NCBI RefSeq assembly: GCF_900105205.1
Contig: NZ_FNSQ01000005.1
Coordinates: 372,001 to 436,000 of the forward strand
DNA: 64,000 bases
Origin: Microbacterium hydrocarbonoxydans
GTDB lineage: Bacteria > Actinomycetota > Actinomycetes > Actinomycetales > Microbacteriaceae
Reading direction: 5' to 3'
Under the pieces are notes generated by a model. The model saw nothing but the letters and a program-made list of their open reading frames with translations. It did not search any database and was not told the origin of the DNA. Numbering within the stretch: the first letter of the stretch is position 1; each line of letters opens with the position of its first letter. Both the position numbers and the translations under genes were made by a program. This document shows positions 8,684 to 16,904 of this stretch, piece by piece.

Positions 8684-11600
8684 CGATCACCGTTCGACAC
8701 CGGTGACAGGTGGGCGCAAGTCGATCCGTCACGCTGAGAGACGCGCTCGGATCAGAGCCTGGATGCGCAGGGCGGGCTCCGCGTTGCTCGCGGTCGCCGC
8801 CGTGGGCGGCGGGACGCTCGTGCCCGCTGTCGCCGCGCAGGCAGCGACCGTGTATGAGATCGAGGGCGAGTGGCAGGCGCCGGTACCCACAGAGGTCACC
8901 TACGGTGACCCGCTCGTCTCGGTGTGGCGCTTCAACATCAATGACGACAGCCCGGCGCCGACCAACGAGCCCGTCGACAACGTCACCTTGACCTTCACGG
9001 TGCAGAACGCCAGGTTCACCACTGTGCCTGACGTCTGTCTCGCGACCGGAGTCACGCCGGTGTCCTCGATCTCGGCGGACGGCACGACGCTGGTGTGCAA
9101 TGTCGGGACCCGCGACCAGGGCACCGCAGAGCTGATGCTCACGGGGCTCGAGGCGCGAGGGGATTCGGGTACCGCCGTCAGCATCACGGGCTCGCTCGGC
9201 GCCGTGCAGGCTGCACTTCCCGAGATTCCGATCGTGAACGAGTTCGCGATGGACATGAAGTTCGACGGAGGGAAGCCCGACAACACGCAGGCGGGTGCGC
9301 GTCAGCAGATGGCGTTCCCGTGGGCGCTGCGTCATGCGTCGGGTTCGACGCCCGGCCCGAACACGGTCAGCTACAACCTCACCTTCTCGACGACCGGCGG
9401 CGAGACTGTGACGCCGCAAGTGGCGGGGTGCACCGAGCAGAGCATCAAGCAAGCGGGGTATCCGTACTCCGGAACAGGACATGCGGCGAACGAGACCGCG
9501 CCATTTCCTGCCACGTGCACGCTGGTATCAACCGGCACGAATCGGATGCGGCTGACTCTCACAGGAATCGACTACTCCAAGACGGTGCTGCCGTCGCAGG
9601 ACTCCGGGGGTGGGGAGCTGGAACCCGGGTGGGATGTCGTCGCCGCAGGCCTGGTGAACATCCAGTTCACCTACATCAACCGCACGACAGTGACCGTCGT
9701 GTCTAGCGCCCCCGTGTACACGTCGACTGTCGGTGAGACCTCGGCCGATGCTGCTGCCAACAACACCAATGCGCTCGCGGCTACACGGGGCGATTGGACC
9801 GGCGGGTGGGCGCTCGGTTCGCTGAATCCTCCCCAGCCGGGTTCGACCTGGACTGATACCTATCGTGCGATGGCCGGTGGCCCCGCCCGACAGACTGCGG
9901 GCGTTCGGACACCGAACGTGGGCGCGACGCAGAGCACTCAGATCTGCAGCATCGTCGACTCCCGTTACGTCAACGTGGTCGACGCGAAGATGGGGACCGT
10001 GACCGACGGTGTCGTCGCACCGTACGCGGGAATCACGTACTGGTACTACACCGGGACGGGCGTCAGCAATAACATGAACCCCACGCACGCGAACTACGAC
10101 CCGAACACGTTCGTCTGCGATGGAAGCACCGGGTGGACGACTGTCAAGCCCGCCGACATGAGCACCGTCCGTGCGGTGAAGGCGATCGTCTCTCCCGCCG
10201 CGGGTGCCGCCATCGGCGAGAGCATCGCCCGCCTCTACGTCGACTCGACGGTCAAGCCGACTGTCGCAGTGGGCCAGGACATCTGGACCTGGACGTCATA
10301 CAGCGTCAACGGCGGAACGAGCTGGTTCAACCTGAACAGGTCACTGAACGCAGCGGATGTGCCTGCCAACGGCACGGTGACACCGGACTCCCGCTACCCG
10401 TACACGTCTGGCGGGCGTGATGTTCTGCGTATCATCGCGGCCACTCCCGCCATCACGAAGTCCGTGGACCAGCGCGAGACGATTCCTGGGGCGACGGTCA
10501 CGTACACGCTGACGTATCGGGCGAACGCAGCACTGAGTGCGACGGTTCCGTCGGTCGCGGTGAGCGATGTGCTCCCGGCGGGAATGCAGTACGTCGCCGG
10601 CAGCGCATCGGTCGCACCGACGAGCATCTCGGGTCAGACCCTCAACTGGACGTTCGCGAACGTTCAGACGAACACCGACTACGTGATCACGCTGAGTGCC
10701 AGGATCCCCGCCGACGCGGATCCCGGAGACGTGTACGAGAACACGGCGACCACCACGGTCGCCGGGGTGACAGCCACGGCCACCGCCGAGACCAAGATCC
10801 GCGACGGCGGCTACACGATGCTGACGAAGACGGCCGCCGAGGCGAAGGTCCCGCACGTTCAGGGTGTCGCCTCGGACTCGTGGACGGTGCGGATCTCGTC
10901 GCAGGACACGAGGACCCAGACCTTCACCGATGTCGTGGACGTGCTGCCGTACAACGGCGACGGTCGCGGGACTGACTTCTCGGGCAGTTACGCCCTGAGC
11001 GGTCCGGTGACCGCGGTCGCCGGCGCGAAGGTGTACTACACGACTGCGGCCCCGGCCACGCTCGTCGACGACCCGGCCGACGCATCCAACGGAGCGGCGG
11101 GCTCGATCACCGGCAACACCGTGGGCTGGTCGACGACGTTCACCGCGAACGCGACCGGCGTGCGCGTCATCGGGCCGGCCCTGGCGCCGTCCAGCGCCCA
11201 GGAGTTCGTCATCCCGGTCGTCACGAGCGGTGCCACGTTCGAAGACGTCTACGTGAACCGCGCTGAGGCGCGATCCGACCGCACCGAGCTGGTGATGCGC
11301 ACCTCGAGCCGCTTCGAGATCGGTGCCGTGAACTCGGTCGCCCTCAAGAAGTACGTGCAGGATGCCGACGGTGAGTGGCACGACGCGAATGACATCGACG
11401 ACTTCCCGCAGATGCATACCGGTGACACCGTCACCTATCGACTGGTCGTCACCAACACCGGTGACCAGACGCTGCACGACCTCGTGATCACCGACGACAA
11501 GGTCGACCTGGCATCCCTCGACCCGCTTCCTGCGGGACTCGAGCCCGGTGCCATCATCGCTGAGCTCCTGCCCGGCGCCGAGAACGCCGTCACGATCGAG

Positions 11601-12203
11601 TACCAGGTGCCGCTCACGGCGATGCCCGACGGCGGTCAGCTCGTGAACACGGCCTGCGTCGTGCCGGAGGACACCACGCCGCCGGCGCCGGGCGAGCCTG
11701 CGCCGGTCGAGGAGTCGTGCGACCCCGCCGGAATCACGGTTCTGCCGTCGAGCCTGACCTGGGAGAAGATCGCTGAAGGCTCCGAGGTGCCTCTGGCGGG
11801 CTCCGAGTGGCAGCTCACACCGGTCGATGCGAACGATGCGCCCACGGGCGCGGCAATCGATGTCGTCGACTGCGTGGCCGCGAACGCGACCGGATGCACG
11901 GGACGCGATATCGCGCCGGAAGCGGGTGTGCTGACCGTGAATCCGCTGACGGACGGTCGCTACCGCCTGGTCGAGACGAAGGCGCCCGCGGGCTACCAGC
12001 TCGACCCGACGCCGCACTACATCGACGTCGTGGGCGAGACGACGTTCGAGGATCCGATCGAGAACGTCCAGTCCGAGGTGCCCACCATCCCGCTCACGGG
12101 GGGGATGGGAAGCGACCTCTTCTGGATCACGGCGGGAGCGCTGGCGACAGCGGCGATCGGCGGTCTGCTGTGGCAGCGCCGCCGGCGTAGAACGCGCGAC
12201 TAG
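8676..12203 (+). CDS. Large IPLTG-anchored pilin/tip adhesin with DUF11 and SpaA domains
   Basis: An 1175-residue wall protein starting at ATG 8676, inside the end of the sortase gene, with a G-rich ribosome site (8666-8670). A long basic signal peptide runs to about residue 58 (AQA). A large unassigned N-terminal region (60-590), perhaps the adhesive head, is followed by two DUF11-like domains (about 590-710 and 885-1000) and a SpaA/Cna-B domain (about 1025-1130) with the E-box 'YRLVETKAPAGY'. The sorting signal is IPLTG at 1138-1142, then a hydrophobic helix and an RRRRRTRD tail. Size and operon position suggest the tip or ancillary pilin. The ligand is unknown. Confidence 0.88.
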   Translation: MNSDHRSTPVTGGRKSIRHAERRARIRAWMRRAGSALLAVAAVGGGTLVPAVAAQAATVYEIEGEWQAPVPTEVTYGDPLVSVWRFNINDDSPAPTNEPVDNVTLTFTVQNARFTTVPDVCLATGVTPVSSISADGTTLVCNVGTRDQGTAELMLTGLEARGDSGTAVSITGSLGAVQAALPEIPIVNEFAMDMKFDGGKPDNTQAGARQQMAFPWALRHASGSTPGPNTVSYNLTFSTTGGETVTPQVAGCTEQSIKQAGYPYSGTGHAANETAPFPATCTLVSTGTNRMRLTLTGIDYSKTVLPSQDSGGGELEPGWDVVAAGLVNIQFTYINRTTVTVVSSAPVYTSTVGETSADAAANNTNALAATRGDWTGGWALGSLNPPQPGSTWTDTYRAMAGGPARQTAGVRTPNVGATQSTQICSIVDSRYVNVVDAKMGTVTDGVVAPYAGITYWYYTGTGVSNNMNPTHANYDPNTFVCDGSTGWTTVKPADMSTVRAVKAIVSPAAGAAIGESIARLYVDSTVKPTVAVGQDIWTWTSYSVNGGTSWFNLNRSLNAADVPANGTVTPDSRYPYTSGGRDVLRIIAATPAITKSVDQRETIPGATVTYTLTYRANAALSATVPSVAVSDVLPAGMQYVAGSASVAPTSISGQTLNWTFANVQTNTDYVITLSARIPADADPGDVYENTATTTVAGVTATATAETKIRDGGYTMLTKTAAEAKVPHVQGVASDSWTVRISSQDTRTQTFTDVVDVLPYNGDGRGTDFSGSYALSGPVTAVAGAKVYYTTAAPATLVDDPADASNGAAGSITGNTVGWSTTFTANATGVRVIGPALAPSSAQEFVIPVVTSGATFEDVYVNRAEARSDRTELVMRTSSRFEIGAVNSVALKKYVQDADGEWHDANDIDDFPQMHTGDTVTYRLVVTNTGDQTLHDLVITDDKVDLASLDPLPAGLEPGAIIAELLPGAENAVTIEYQVPLTAMPDGGQLVNTACVVPEDTTPPAPGEPAPVEESCDPAGITVLPSSLTWEKIAEGSEVPLAGSEWQLTPVDANDAPTGAAIDVVDCVAANATGCTGRDIAPEAGVLTVNPLTDGRYRLVETKAPAGYQLDPTPHYIDVVGETTFEDPIENVQSEVPTIPLTGGMGSDLFWITAGALATAAIGGLLWQRRRRRTRD

Positions 12204-12327
12204 CGAGACCCGGCATAGCCCGGTCGATGCGCTCTCTCGCGTCGGCCGGGCCATCGCTGCTCGACCAGCGCGAATGCGTTGCGGCCGGGCATCCGTGTGG
12301 TGAAGAATCCTGAGTGAAGGGGAGACC

Positions 12328-14034
12328 TTGTCCGATCATCCAGATGGCTCCGAGGCCCGCTCTGATGACGACCTCGTTCAGCTCGTGCGCAACGGAGACA
12401 CGAAGGCGTACGGGGAACTCTGGAAACGTCATACCGGCCCGGCGTACTCCGTCGCGCGCACGTTCGTCTCGCTGGACGCTGATGACATCGTGTCTGAGGC
12501 GTTCGCTCGGGTGCTGCGTGCGATCCAGGCCGGCGGTGGACCGACAACGGGGTTCCGACCGTATCTGATCATGACGGTGCGCAATGTCGGTCGGCGGTGG
12601 TACGTGCAGCACACCACCATCAACGTCGCCGACCTCGAGTCCGAGGTCGATCCCGATGCTCGTCACGGCGAGGACACGGTCGTCGCGGAGCTCGAGAATG
12701 AGGCCACGCTCACAGCGTTCCGATCTCTGCCGACGCGCTGGCAGGAGGTTCTCTGGTACAGCGAGGTCGACAGCATGAAGCCGCGCGAGATCAGCGTTCT
12801 CCTCGGCCTCGCCCCGAACGCGGTCTCCGCGCTGATCGTCCGTGCGAAGCGCGGCCTGCGTGACGCGTGGATCAGCGCACAGCTGAGTGGGGCCCGCACC
12901 GCGGAATGCGAGGCGGCGATCAAGGACATGGGCGCGTACACCCGCGGCGCGCTCTCGACACGTGCGAACGCGACTCTCGAGCGACACCTCTCGACCTGTC
13001 CGACCTGCCCGAAGTCGCTCGCCGAGGCGCGGAACCTCGCCAACATCGCCGTCGCTCTGCTGCCGGTCGTCGCAGGCACCGCCGGCGCCGCGGGGTACCT
13101 CAGCACGCTGGATGCTCCGCCGATGTCCGCCGCCATGGCGTTGGGCGAGGGACTCGGGGTGTCGTCGGATGCTCCGACGCCCCCTCCCGAGGATCGCAAG
13201 AAGCGTCGGTGGCTGCTCCTCCTCCTGATCGCGCTGCTGGCAGCCGCTCTGGCCGCATCGATCTGGCTGAGCACCCGACCGTCCGATCCGGCGGGGACGG
13301 ACGGCGACGGGGAGGGTGCGTCCGCTCCGACGGATCGAGCGGCCCCGACCGCATCCGCCGATCCGACCGCGACGCCGACACCGGCACCGACGCCAACGGC
13401 CGAGCCTTCACCGGACGCGAGCACGCCCCCGGGCGGCCCGGGCGCGCCGCAGCCCAGCAGCCCGCCCGGTGACTCGCAGAACCCGCCGGTGAACTCACCG
13501 AGCACGCCGCCCCCGGCTCCCGTCGCCTCTGTCGTGCAGCTCAACGGCAGCATGTACCCCCGGATCACTGGAAACGACGCGGCGCCCGGCGCCCGTGTCG
13601 AGGTGCTGGCCGGCGGTTCTGTCCTGGCCTCGACGACGGCGCGCAGCGACGGCTCCTGGTCCGTGCACCTCACCGACGCGGCACCGGGCAGTCATGTCGT
13701 CGCGGCGCGACAGGTCGTCGGAGGTGTCGCGTCGGCATCCGGTGGCGCGCTCTCGTACACAGTGGGCGGCGGTCCCAGCCCGTCCAGCCCTGCGGCCGGG
13801 GCCACGGTCACGGCATCCCGCTTCGCCTTCACGATGACCGCGGCGGCCGGAACGGTTCTCCAGCGCGAGATCGTCGGCGTCACCCCGGTGCAGACCATCC
13901 GCATTCCCTCCAGTGGGGCGTGGAAGGAGTACCTGGCCGTCCCGGCCGGCTCGCACACCATGAAGCTGCGGTATGCCAACCCGTCGACCGGAGACTTCGG
14001 TCCGTGGTCGAGCACGAGCTTCACCGCGCAGTAG
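12328..14034 (+). CDS. ECF sigma factor fused to a zinc anti-sigma-like segment, membrane helix and outer Ig-like domain
   Basis: A 568-residue one-protein sigma/sensor. The TTG start is set by AAGGGGAG at 12317. Residues about 15-95 are sigma-70 region 2 and about 125-190 are region 4 ('PREISVLLGLAPNAVSALIVRAKRG'). Next comes H220-x3-C224-x2-C227, the core of zinc anti-sigma (ZAS) motifs, then a membrane helix at about 294-314 after RKKRRW, a Pro/Ser/Thr-rich linker (320-390), and a C-terminal Ig-like domain ('GSMYPRITGNDAAPGARVEVLAG') extending to the end. No separate anti-sigma gene lies nearby, as expected if the regulator is built in. It sits just after the pilus genes, so their regulation is a reasonable guess. 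ECF groups with C-terminal extensions are known in actinobacteria. Confidence 0.88.
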   Translation: MSDHPDGSEARSDDDLVQLVRNGDTKAYGELWKRHTGPAYSVARTFVSLDADDIVSEAFARVLRAIQAGGGPTTGFRPYLIMTVRNVGRRWYVQHTTINVADLESEVDPDARHGEDTVVAELENEATLTAFRSLPTRWQEVLWYSEVDSMKPREISVLLGLAPNAVSALIVRAKRGLRDAWISAQLSGARTAECEAAIKDMGAYTRGALSTRANATLERHLSTCPTCPKSLAEARNLANIAVALLPVVAGTAGAAGYLSTLDAPPMSAAMALGEGLGVSSDAPTPPPEDRKKRRWLLLLLIALLAAALAASIWLSTRPSDPAGTDGDGEGASAPTDRAAPTASADPTATPTPAPTPTAEPSPDASTPPGGPGAPQPSSPPGDSQNPPVNSPSTPPPAPVASVVQLNGSMYPRITGNDAAPGARVEVLAGGSVLASTTARSDGSWSVHLTDAAPGSHVVAARQVVGGVASASGGALSYTVGGGPSPSSPAAGATVTASRFAFTMTAAAGTVLQREIVGVTPVQTIRIPSSGAWKEYLAVPAGSHTMKLRYANPSTGDFGPWSSTSFTAQ

Positions 14035-14080
14035 GCGCGACGGCTCCGCGGCAATGGCGGCGTCGAAGCAGGAGGGGTTC

Positions 14081-14112
14081 AGGAGGGGGAGCGAGAGGCG
14101 CTCACCCCTCCT
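14081..14112 (+). terminator. Hairpin after the sigma-factor gene
   Basis: AGGAGGGGGAGCG (14081-14093) pairs with CGCTCACCCCTCCT (14099-14112), with one bulge. A second small stem, CACCGG with CCGGTG, follows at 14137-14156. Together they probably end the sigma transcript and separate it from the leftward gene at 14269-14745. Confidence 0.5.
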
Positions 14113-14268
14113 GCCCGGACCGGGTGCCGGGATTCTCACCGGCGGGGAGGCCGGTGTTCTCCGAGTGGGGATCGGAGTAAGGGGTTGGGGCCCCTTTCAT
14201 AAGACCAGATCCCCTCACCCCGTGATCGTGACGGCAGTTCCGAAACATTTCTTGCGAAGTCGCACGGA

Positions 14269-14745
14269 TCACGAGGCACGGCGCAGAGCCGCCCGTGCCC
14301 GGTCCGCCGATTCGGAGGCCACGCAGTAGATCGCGAGGATGAGCGATGTGATCCGCACCGAGTGGTTGAGCCATCCGCGCGCGGCGAGGGTGTTGGTCAC
14401 GACAGTCTGCTCGCCGAGCAGGTCGCCCTGCCCGCGCAGCCCGTCCGACAGCCACTGACGTGCCATCGTCATGTCGGTCTGAGTGATGGCGCCGCCAGGG
14501 GGCACGATCGAACAGCCCTCGGCATCCATCGGGATCGCGTCGATGGTACGCAGCGCGTCGAGGGCTCCCGAGAGCGCGCCGCCGACGAGGTATTGACTGG
14601 TCTCGCCACGCAGGAGCGCAGCCCAGGTGTCGAGCGGGGCGATGTCCTGAAGCCTGAACGACCTGGCGTCCTCGGCGGTGAGGGCGCGCTCCAGTGCGCG
14701 GTAGACGTCACGGTGGTGAGCGGGAGGGGCGATCGTGGTGCTCAT
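14269..14745 (-). CDS. Conserved-looking hypothetical protein, no recognised domain
   Basis: A 158-residue soluble protein, not recognised. The ATG is preceded by AGGA. It is mostly helical and acidic to neutral, with no signal peptide and no clear membrane segment. A hydrophobic stretch lies near residues 128-145 ('VRITSLILAIYCVASES'). It is divergent from the small membrane protein at 14907; the roughly 160-base spacer holds the 12-mer shared with the pilus leader. It converges on the sigma-factor gene. Codon use looks native. Function cannot be assigned. Confidence 0.6.
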   Translation of the reverse strand: MSTTIAPPAHHRDVYRALERALTAEDARSFRLQDIAPLDTWAALLRGETSQYLVGGALSGALDALRTIDAIPMDAEGCSIVPPGGAITQTDMTMARQWLSDGLRGQGDLLGEQTVVTNTLAARGWLNHSVRITSLILAIYCVASESADRARAALRRAS

Positions 14746-14813
14746 GGGGTCCTGACTCTCTCGATGACCTGTGTCATCAGTTACAGACCCGCCAGAACCC
14801 GATCCGTTACGCG

Positions 14814-14825
14814 GATCCCGGTATC
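14814..14825 (+). promoter_or_regulatory. Second copy of 12-mer GATCCCGGTATC
   Basis: Identical to 5959-5970 and at nearly the same distance (81 versus 80 bases) from the next rightward start codon. GATCCG lies 7 bases before it and CGCGTCAC just after. It is a possible common promoter element for the island, conceivably read by the membrane-tethered ECF sigma factor encoded between the two copies. Confidence 0.35.
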
Positions 14826-14906
14826 TCGCGTCACATATCAGCGGGATGCGCGTCTTGCTTGTAGGGCGCAGAAGCGCCGTGAGACCCGCATCCGAGAGGC
14901 ACCTCC

Positions 14907-15245
14907 GTGGTATCGACGCTCAGCATCTGGAACGACCTCGCTCCGCTCTTCGAGTTCCTCGGTGCAGCCGGGTTGATCGTCGCGATGTCGGCGGCTGCCG
15001 TCGCCGGTGTCGCCGCAGGGTTCGACCGGGCGGATGCCGTGGGCGTGAGCACCGGGATCTGGCTGACCGGTGTCCTGTTGAGCGGATGCGCGAGCTATGC
15101 CGGTGGATGGTGGGTGATCGGTGTCGCGCTCGCCGCATACCCGGCGGCGTTGCTCGTCGGGACCCTGGCCAGAGTCGTCGCGCTGAACACAGAGGTGGCG
15201 GCCGCGTGGCGACGCGCGGGAGCAGATCGACGCGTTTCGGGCTAA
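14907..15245 (+). CDS. Small membrane protein, hypothetical
   Basis: A 112-residue protein from a GTG start with GAGAGGC upstream. Three hydrophobic segments are visible at about residues 14-37, 48-70 and 72-92 ('GWWVIGVALAAYPAALLVGTLARVV'), followed by a short Arg-rich cytoplasmic tail. No family was recognised. The 12-mer shared with the pilus operon leader lies 81 bases upstream, so it may be co-regulated with the pili. The segment from 15246 to the next gene at 15396 contains no convincing gene. Confidence 0.5.
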   Translation: MVSTLSIWNDLAPLFEFLGAAGLIVAMSAAAVAGVAAGFDRADAVGVSTGIWLTGVLLSGCASYAGGWWVIGVALAAYPAALLVGTLARVVALNTEVAAAWRRAGADRRVSG

Positions 15246-15395
15246 CCGGATCACGGTTCAGCCGTTTCGTGACGCAGTTCAAAAATGTTCGCGATTCCTA
15301 CGGCGAGTCGCGATTTTCGAGTAGCGGCGGGGGTTGTCGGCCCGCCATTCTGAGCGGCAGCGCGATGAGGCGCTGATGAGTATCGGGGGATTCTT

Positions 15396-15809
15396 GTGAC
15401 TGGTCGATCGATGTGGCGACGTGGTGTCGGTGCGGTGCTGGGTGCGGCGGCGGTGTGGGCGATGGTGCTCGCTCCGCAGGCTGCGCTCGCTGCGATGGAA
15501 CCAGGAGCGCACTCGTCCGCGGCAGTGGTGTCGGTCGACGCAACGACGATGATGACGACGGCGGACGCGAAGGACGCCGACGACGACACGATCCCCGACG
15601 TCGTCGAGCGTGAGGTGTGCGGCACGGCGACGTGTGCGGTGGGCACGGAGGACGAGGATGCCGACGGCATCCCGGACTGGACCGAGGTGCTGTCGTGTGA
15701 CAGCCCCAGGCCGTCCAGCGTGCTGCAGCCCGAGCAGGAGCCGCGGCTGGCATCGCCTCACGAAACGCCAAAGCGGCGGCCTTCAACAAGCGTGCGACGG
15801 CCAGCCTGA
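15396..15809 (+). pseudogene. Head fragment of a secreted RHS/YD-type toxin, frame broken
   Basis: The first ~100 residues look like the start of an exported polymorphic-toxin or surface protein: an Arg-containing signal peptide ('VLGAAAVWAMVLAPQAALA') and two acidic calcium-binding-like motifs ('DADDDTIPD', 'DEDADGIPD'). At about 15700 the reading frame leaves this sequence and enters, out of frame, DNA homologous to the RHS core-tip junction found again at 17500-17650. The remaining ~35 codons are therefore nonsense. This looks like a deletion joining the 5' end of an RHS gene to a distant toxin tip. The GTG start is preceded by GGGGGA. Confidence 0.6.
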
Positions 15810-15847
15810 GTCGAGGGCCGGGAGGCGGCACCTCGGGCTTCAAGCCG

Positions 15848-16471
15848 ATGAGTATCTCGACCGGGCAGCGGGTAAACACTCCATCCGCTCGGACAAGCAC
15901 ATTCGTTTCGGCGACGCACGCGGAATGTGTGTACTTCGATCACGCCTGCCGCGCGACTCTCTCTGGGCCCCCTGTCCGGCTCTCTGCGGAACAGTGGGTC
16001 GGAATGGGACTCGCGGTCCTCGGTGCAGCTGCCATCGTCGCGGGCATGGTATGCATCGCCGCCAGTGGCGGAACGTGCGCCGCGCCGCTCGTCGTTTTCA
16101 CGAACACGGCAGTGACGGCAGGCCGAGGGGCAGTAGTTCTCTCGAGCGTCACGATCACCGTGGGGGCCGCGGCGGGGACGGCCGTCGGAATCGGCGGCGT
16201 CGCCGGGATCACTACCGGCACCGGCGTGCTCTTCAACAAGTCCAACGGGGGAAGCGATGTGCCCGGCTCTCTAAGCCGAGGCGACATGAAGAAGCTCGGG
16301 GACAAGCAGTATGAGAAAGCCATGGGAGAAAGCGCTCATGACTTCAAATGGGATGTTGTCGGTGGACAGGTTTCAAGATGGGACATATATCACGGAAAGG
16401 ACGGTATGCTTTACCTGATAAGCAAAGACGGTCGTGTGATAGTTCCGACGTATAAGCCTTGGAAGGGGTGA
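15848..16471 (+). CDS. Displaced RHS toxin tip (tip A), truncated at its 5' end
   Basis: A 207-codon frame from an internal ATG. The same frame is open back to 15701, where it reads 'RAAARAGAAAGIASRNAKAA', matching the junction of the second RHS fragment. It carries hydrophobic alanine/glycine-rich segments (about residues 50-110) and a polar C-terminal domain of about 70 residues: 'LSRGDMKKLGDKQYEKAMG', then 'HDFKWD' and 'RWDIYHGKDGMLYLISKDG'. The HD.K...(W/Y)DIY..KDG pattern resembles short RNase-like toxin tips (polymorphic toxin type 33 or cytotoxic-RNase style), from memory only. It is followed after 6 bases by a DUF4279 gene, the expected immunity position. The last 150 bases are visibly AT-richer than the chromosome, as is common for mobile tips. 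Confidence 0.6.
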   Translation: MSISTGQRVNTPSARTSTFVSATHAECVYFDHACRATLSGPPVRLSAEQWVGMGLAVLGAAAIVAGMVCIAASGGTCAAPLVVFTNTAVTAGRGAVVLSSVTITVGAAAGTAVGIGGVAGITTGTGVLFNKSNGGSDVPGSLSRGDMKKLGDKQYEKAMGESAHDFKWDVVGGQVSRWDIYHGKDGMLYLISKDGRVIVPTYKPWKG

Positions 16472-16477
16472 AAGCTC

Positions 16478-16897
16478 ATGAATAGCTCGCAACCCGAACT
16501 CACCCACACGAGCCGAGCATATTTTCGGGTCACTAGTTCCTCCATGACGCTGGATGAAATGATTGGAGTGCTCGGCGTTGCTCCGAGCAGCGGTTGGTCG
16601 AATGGCGACCGAGTGACACGAGGGAACGGCAGCTTTGAGCGCGTCATGACGTTTAGTTCCTGGACACTGGAGTCGCCGTTAGGTCTGGACGCACCCATGC
16701 ACGAGAAGCTTGAAAGCCTGTATGAACCCGTCCTTGGCCTTTCGTGGCGGCTCTCAGGACACGATTCTCTTAGATGCACGCTCCAGCTTGTCCAATACTT
16801 TTCCGAGCCGGGAGATCTCGGATTTAATCTTTCGAATAATTGGTTGTCACTCTTGGCCGCAGTTGGCGCTGAGTTTGACGTTGATCAATATCGATAG
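16478..16897 (+). CDS. DUF4279 protein, putative immunity protein for tip A
   Basis: A 139-residue cytosolic protein; the ATG lies about 10 bases after GGAAGGGG. The pattern matches DUF4279: an N-terminal 'RAYFRVTSSSMTLDEMIGVLG' strand-helix, 'SSGWSNGDRVTRG', a central 'WTLESPLG', and a C-terminal 'NNWLSLLAAVGAEFDVDQY'. Members often sit next to polymorphic toxins and are treated as immunity proteins. It begins 6 bases after the tip A stop and ends just before the second RHS fragment. GC content is lower than in neighbouring housekeeping genes, consistent with transfer together with the toxin tip. Confidence 0.75.
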   Translation: MNSSQPELTHTSRAYFRVTSSSMTLDEMIGVLGVAPSSGWSNGDRVTRGNGSFERVMTFSSWTLESPLGLDAPMHEKLESLYEPVLGLSWRLSGHDSLRCTLQLVQYFSEPGDLGFNLSNNWLSLLAAVGAEFDVDQYR

Positions 16898-16904
16898 GTC
16901 TGCT

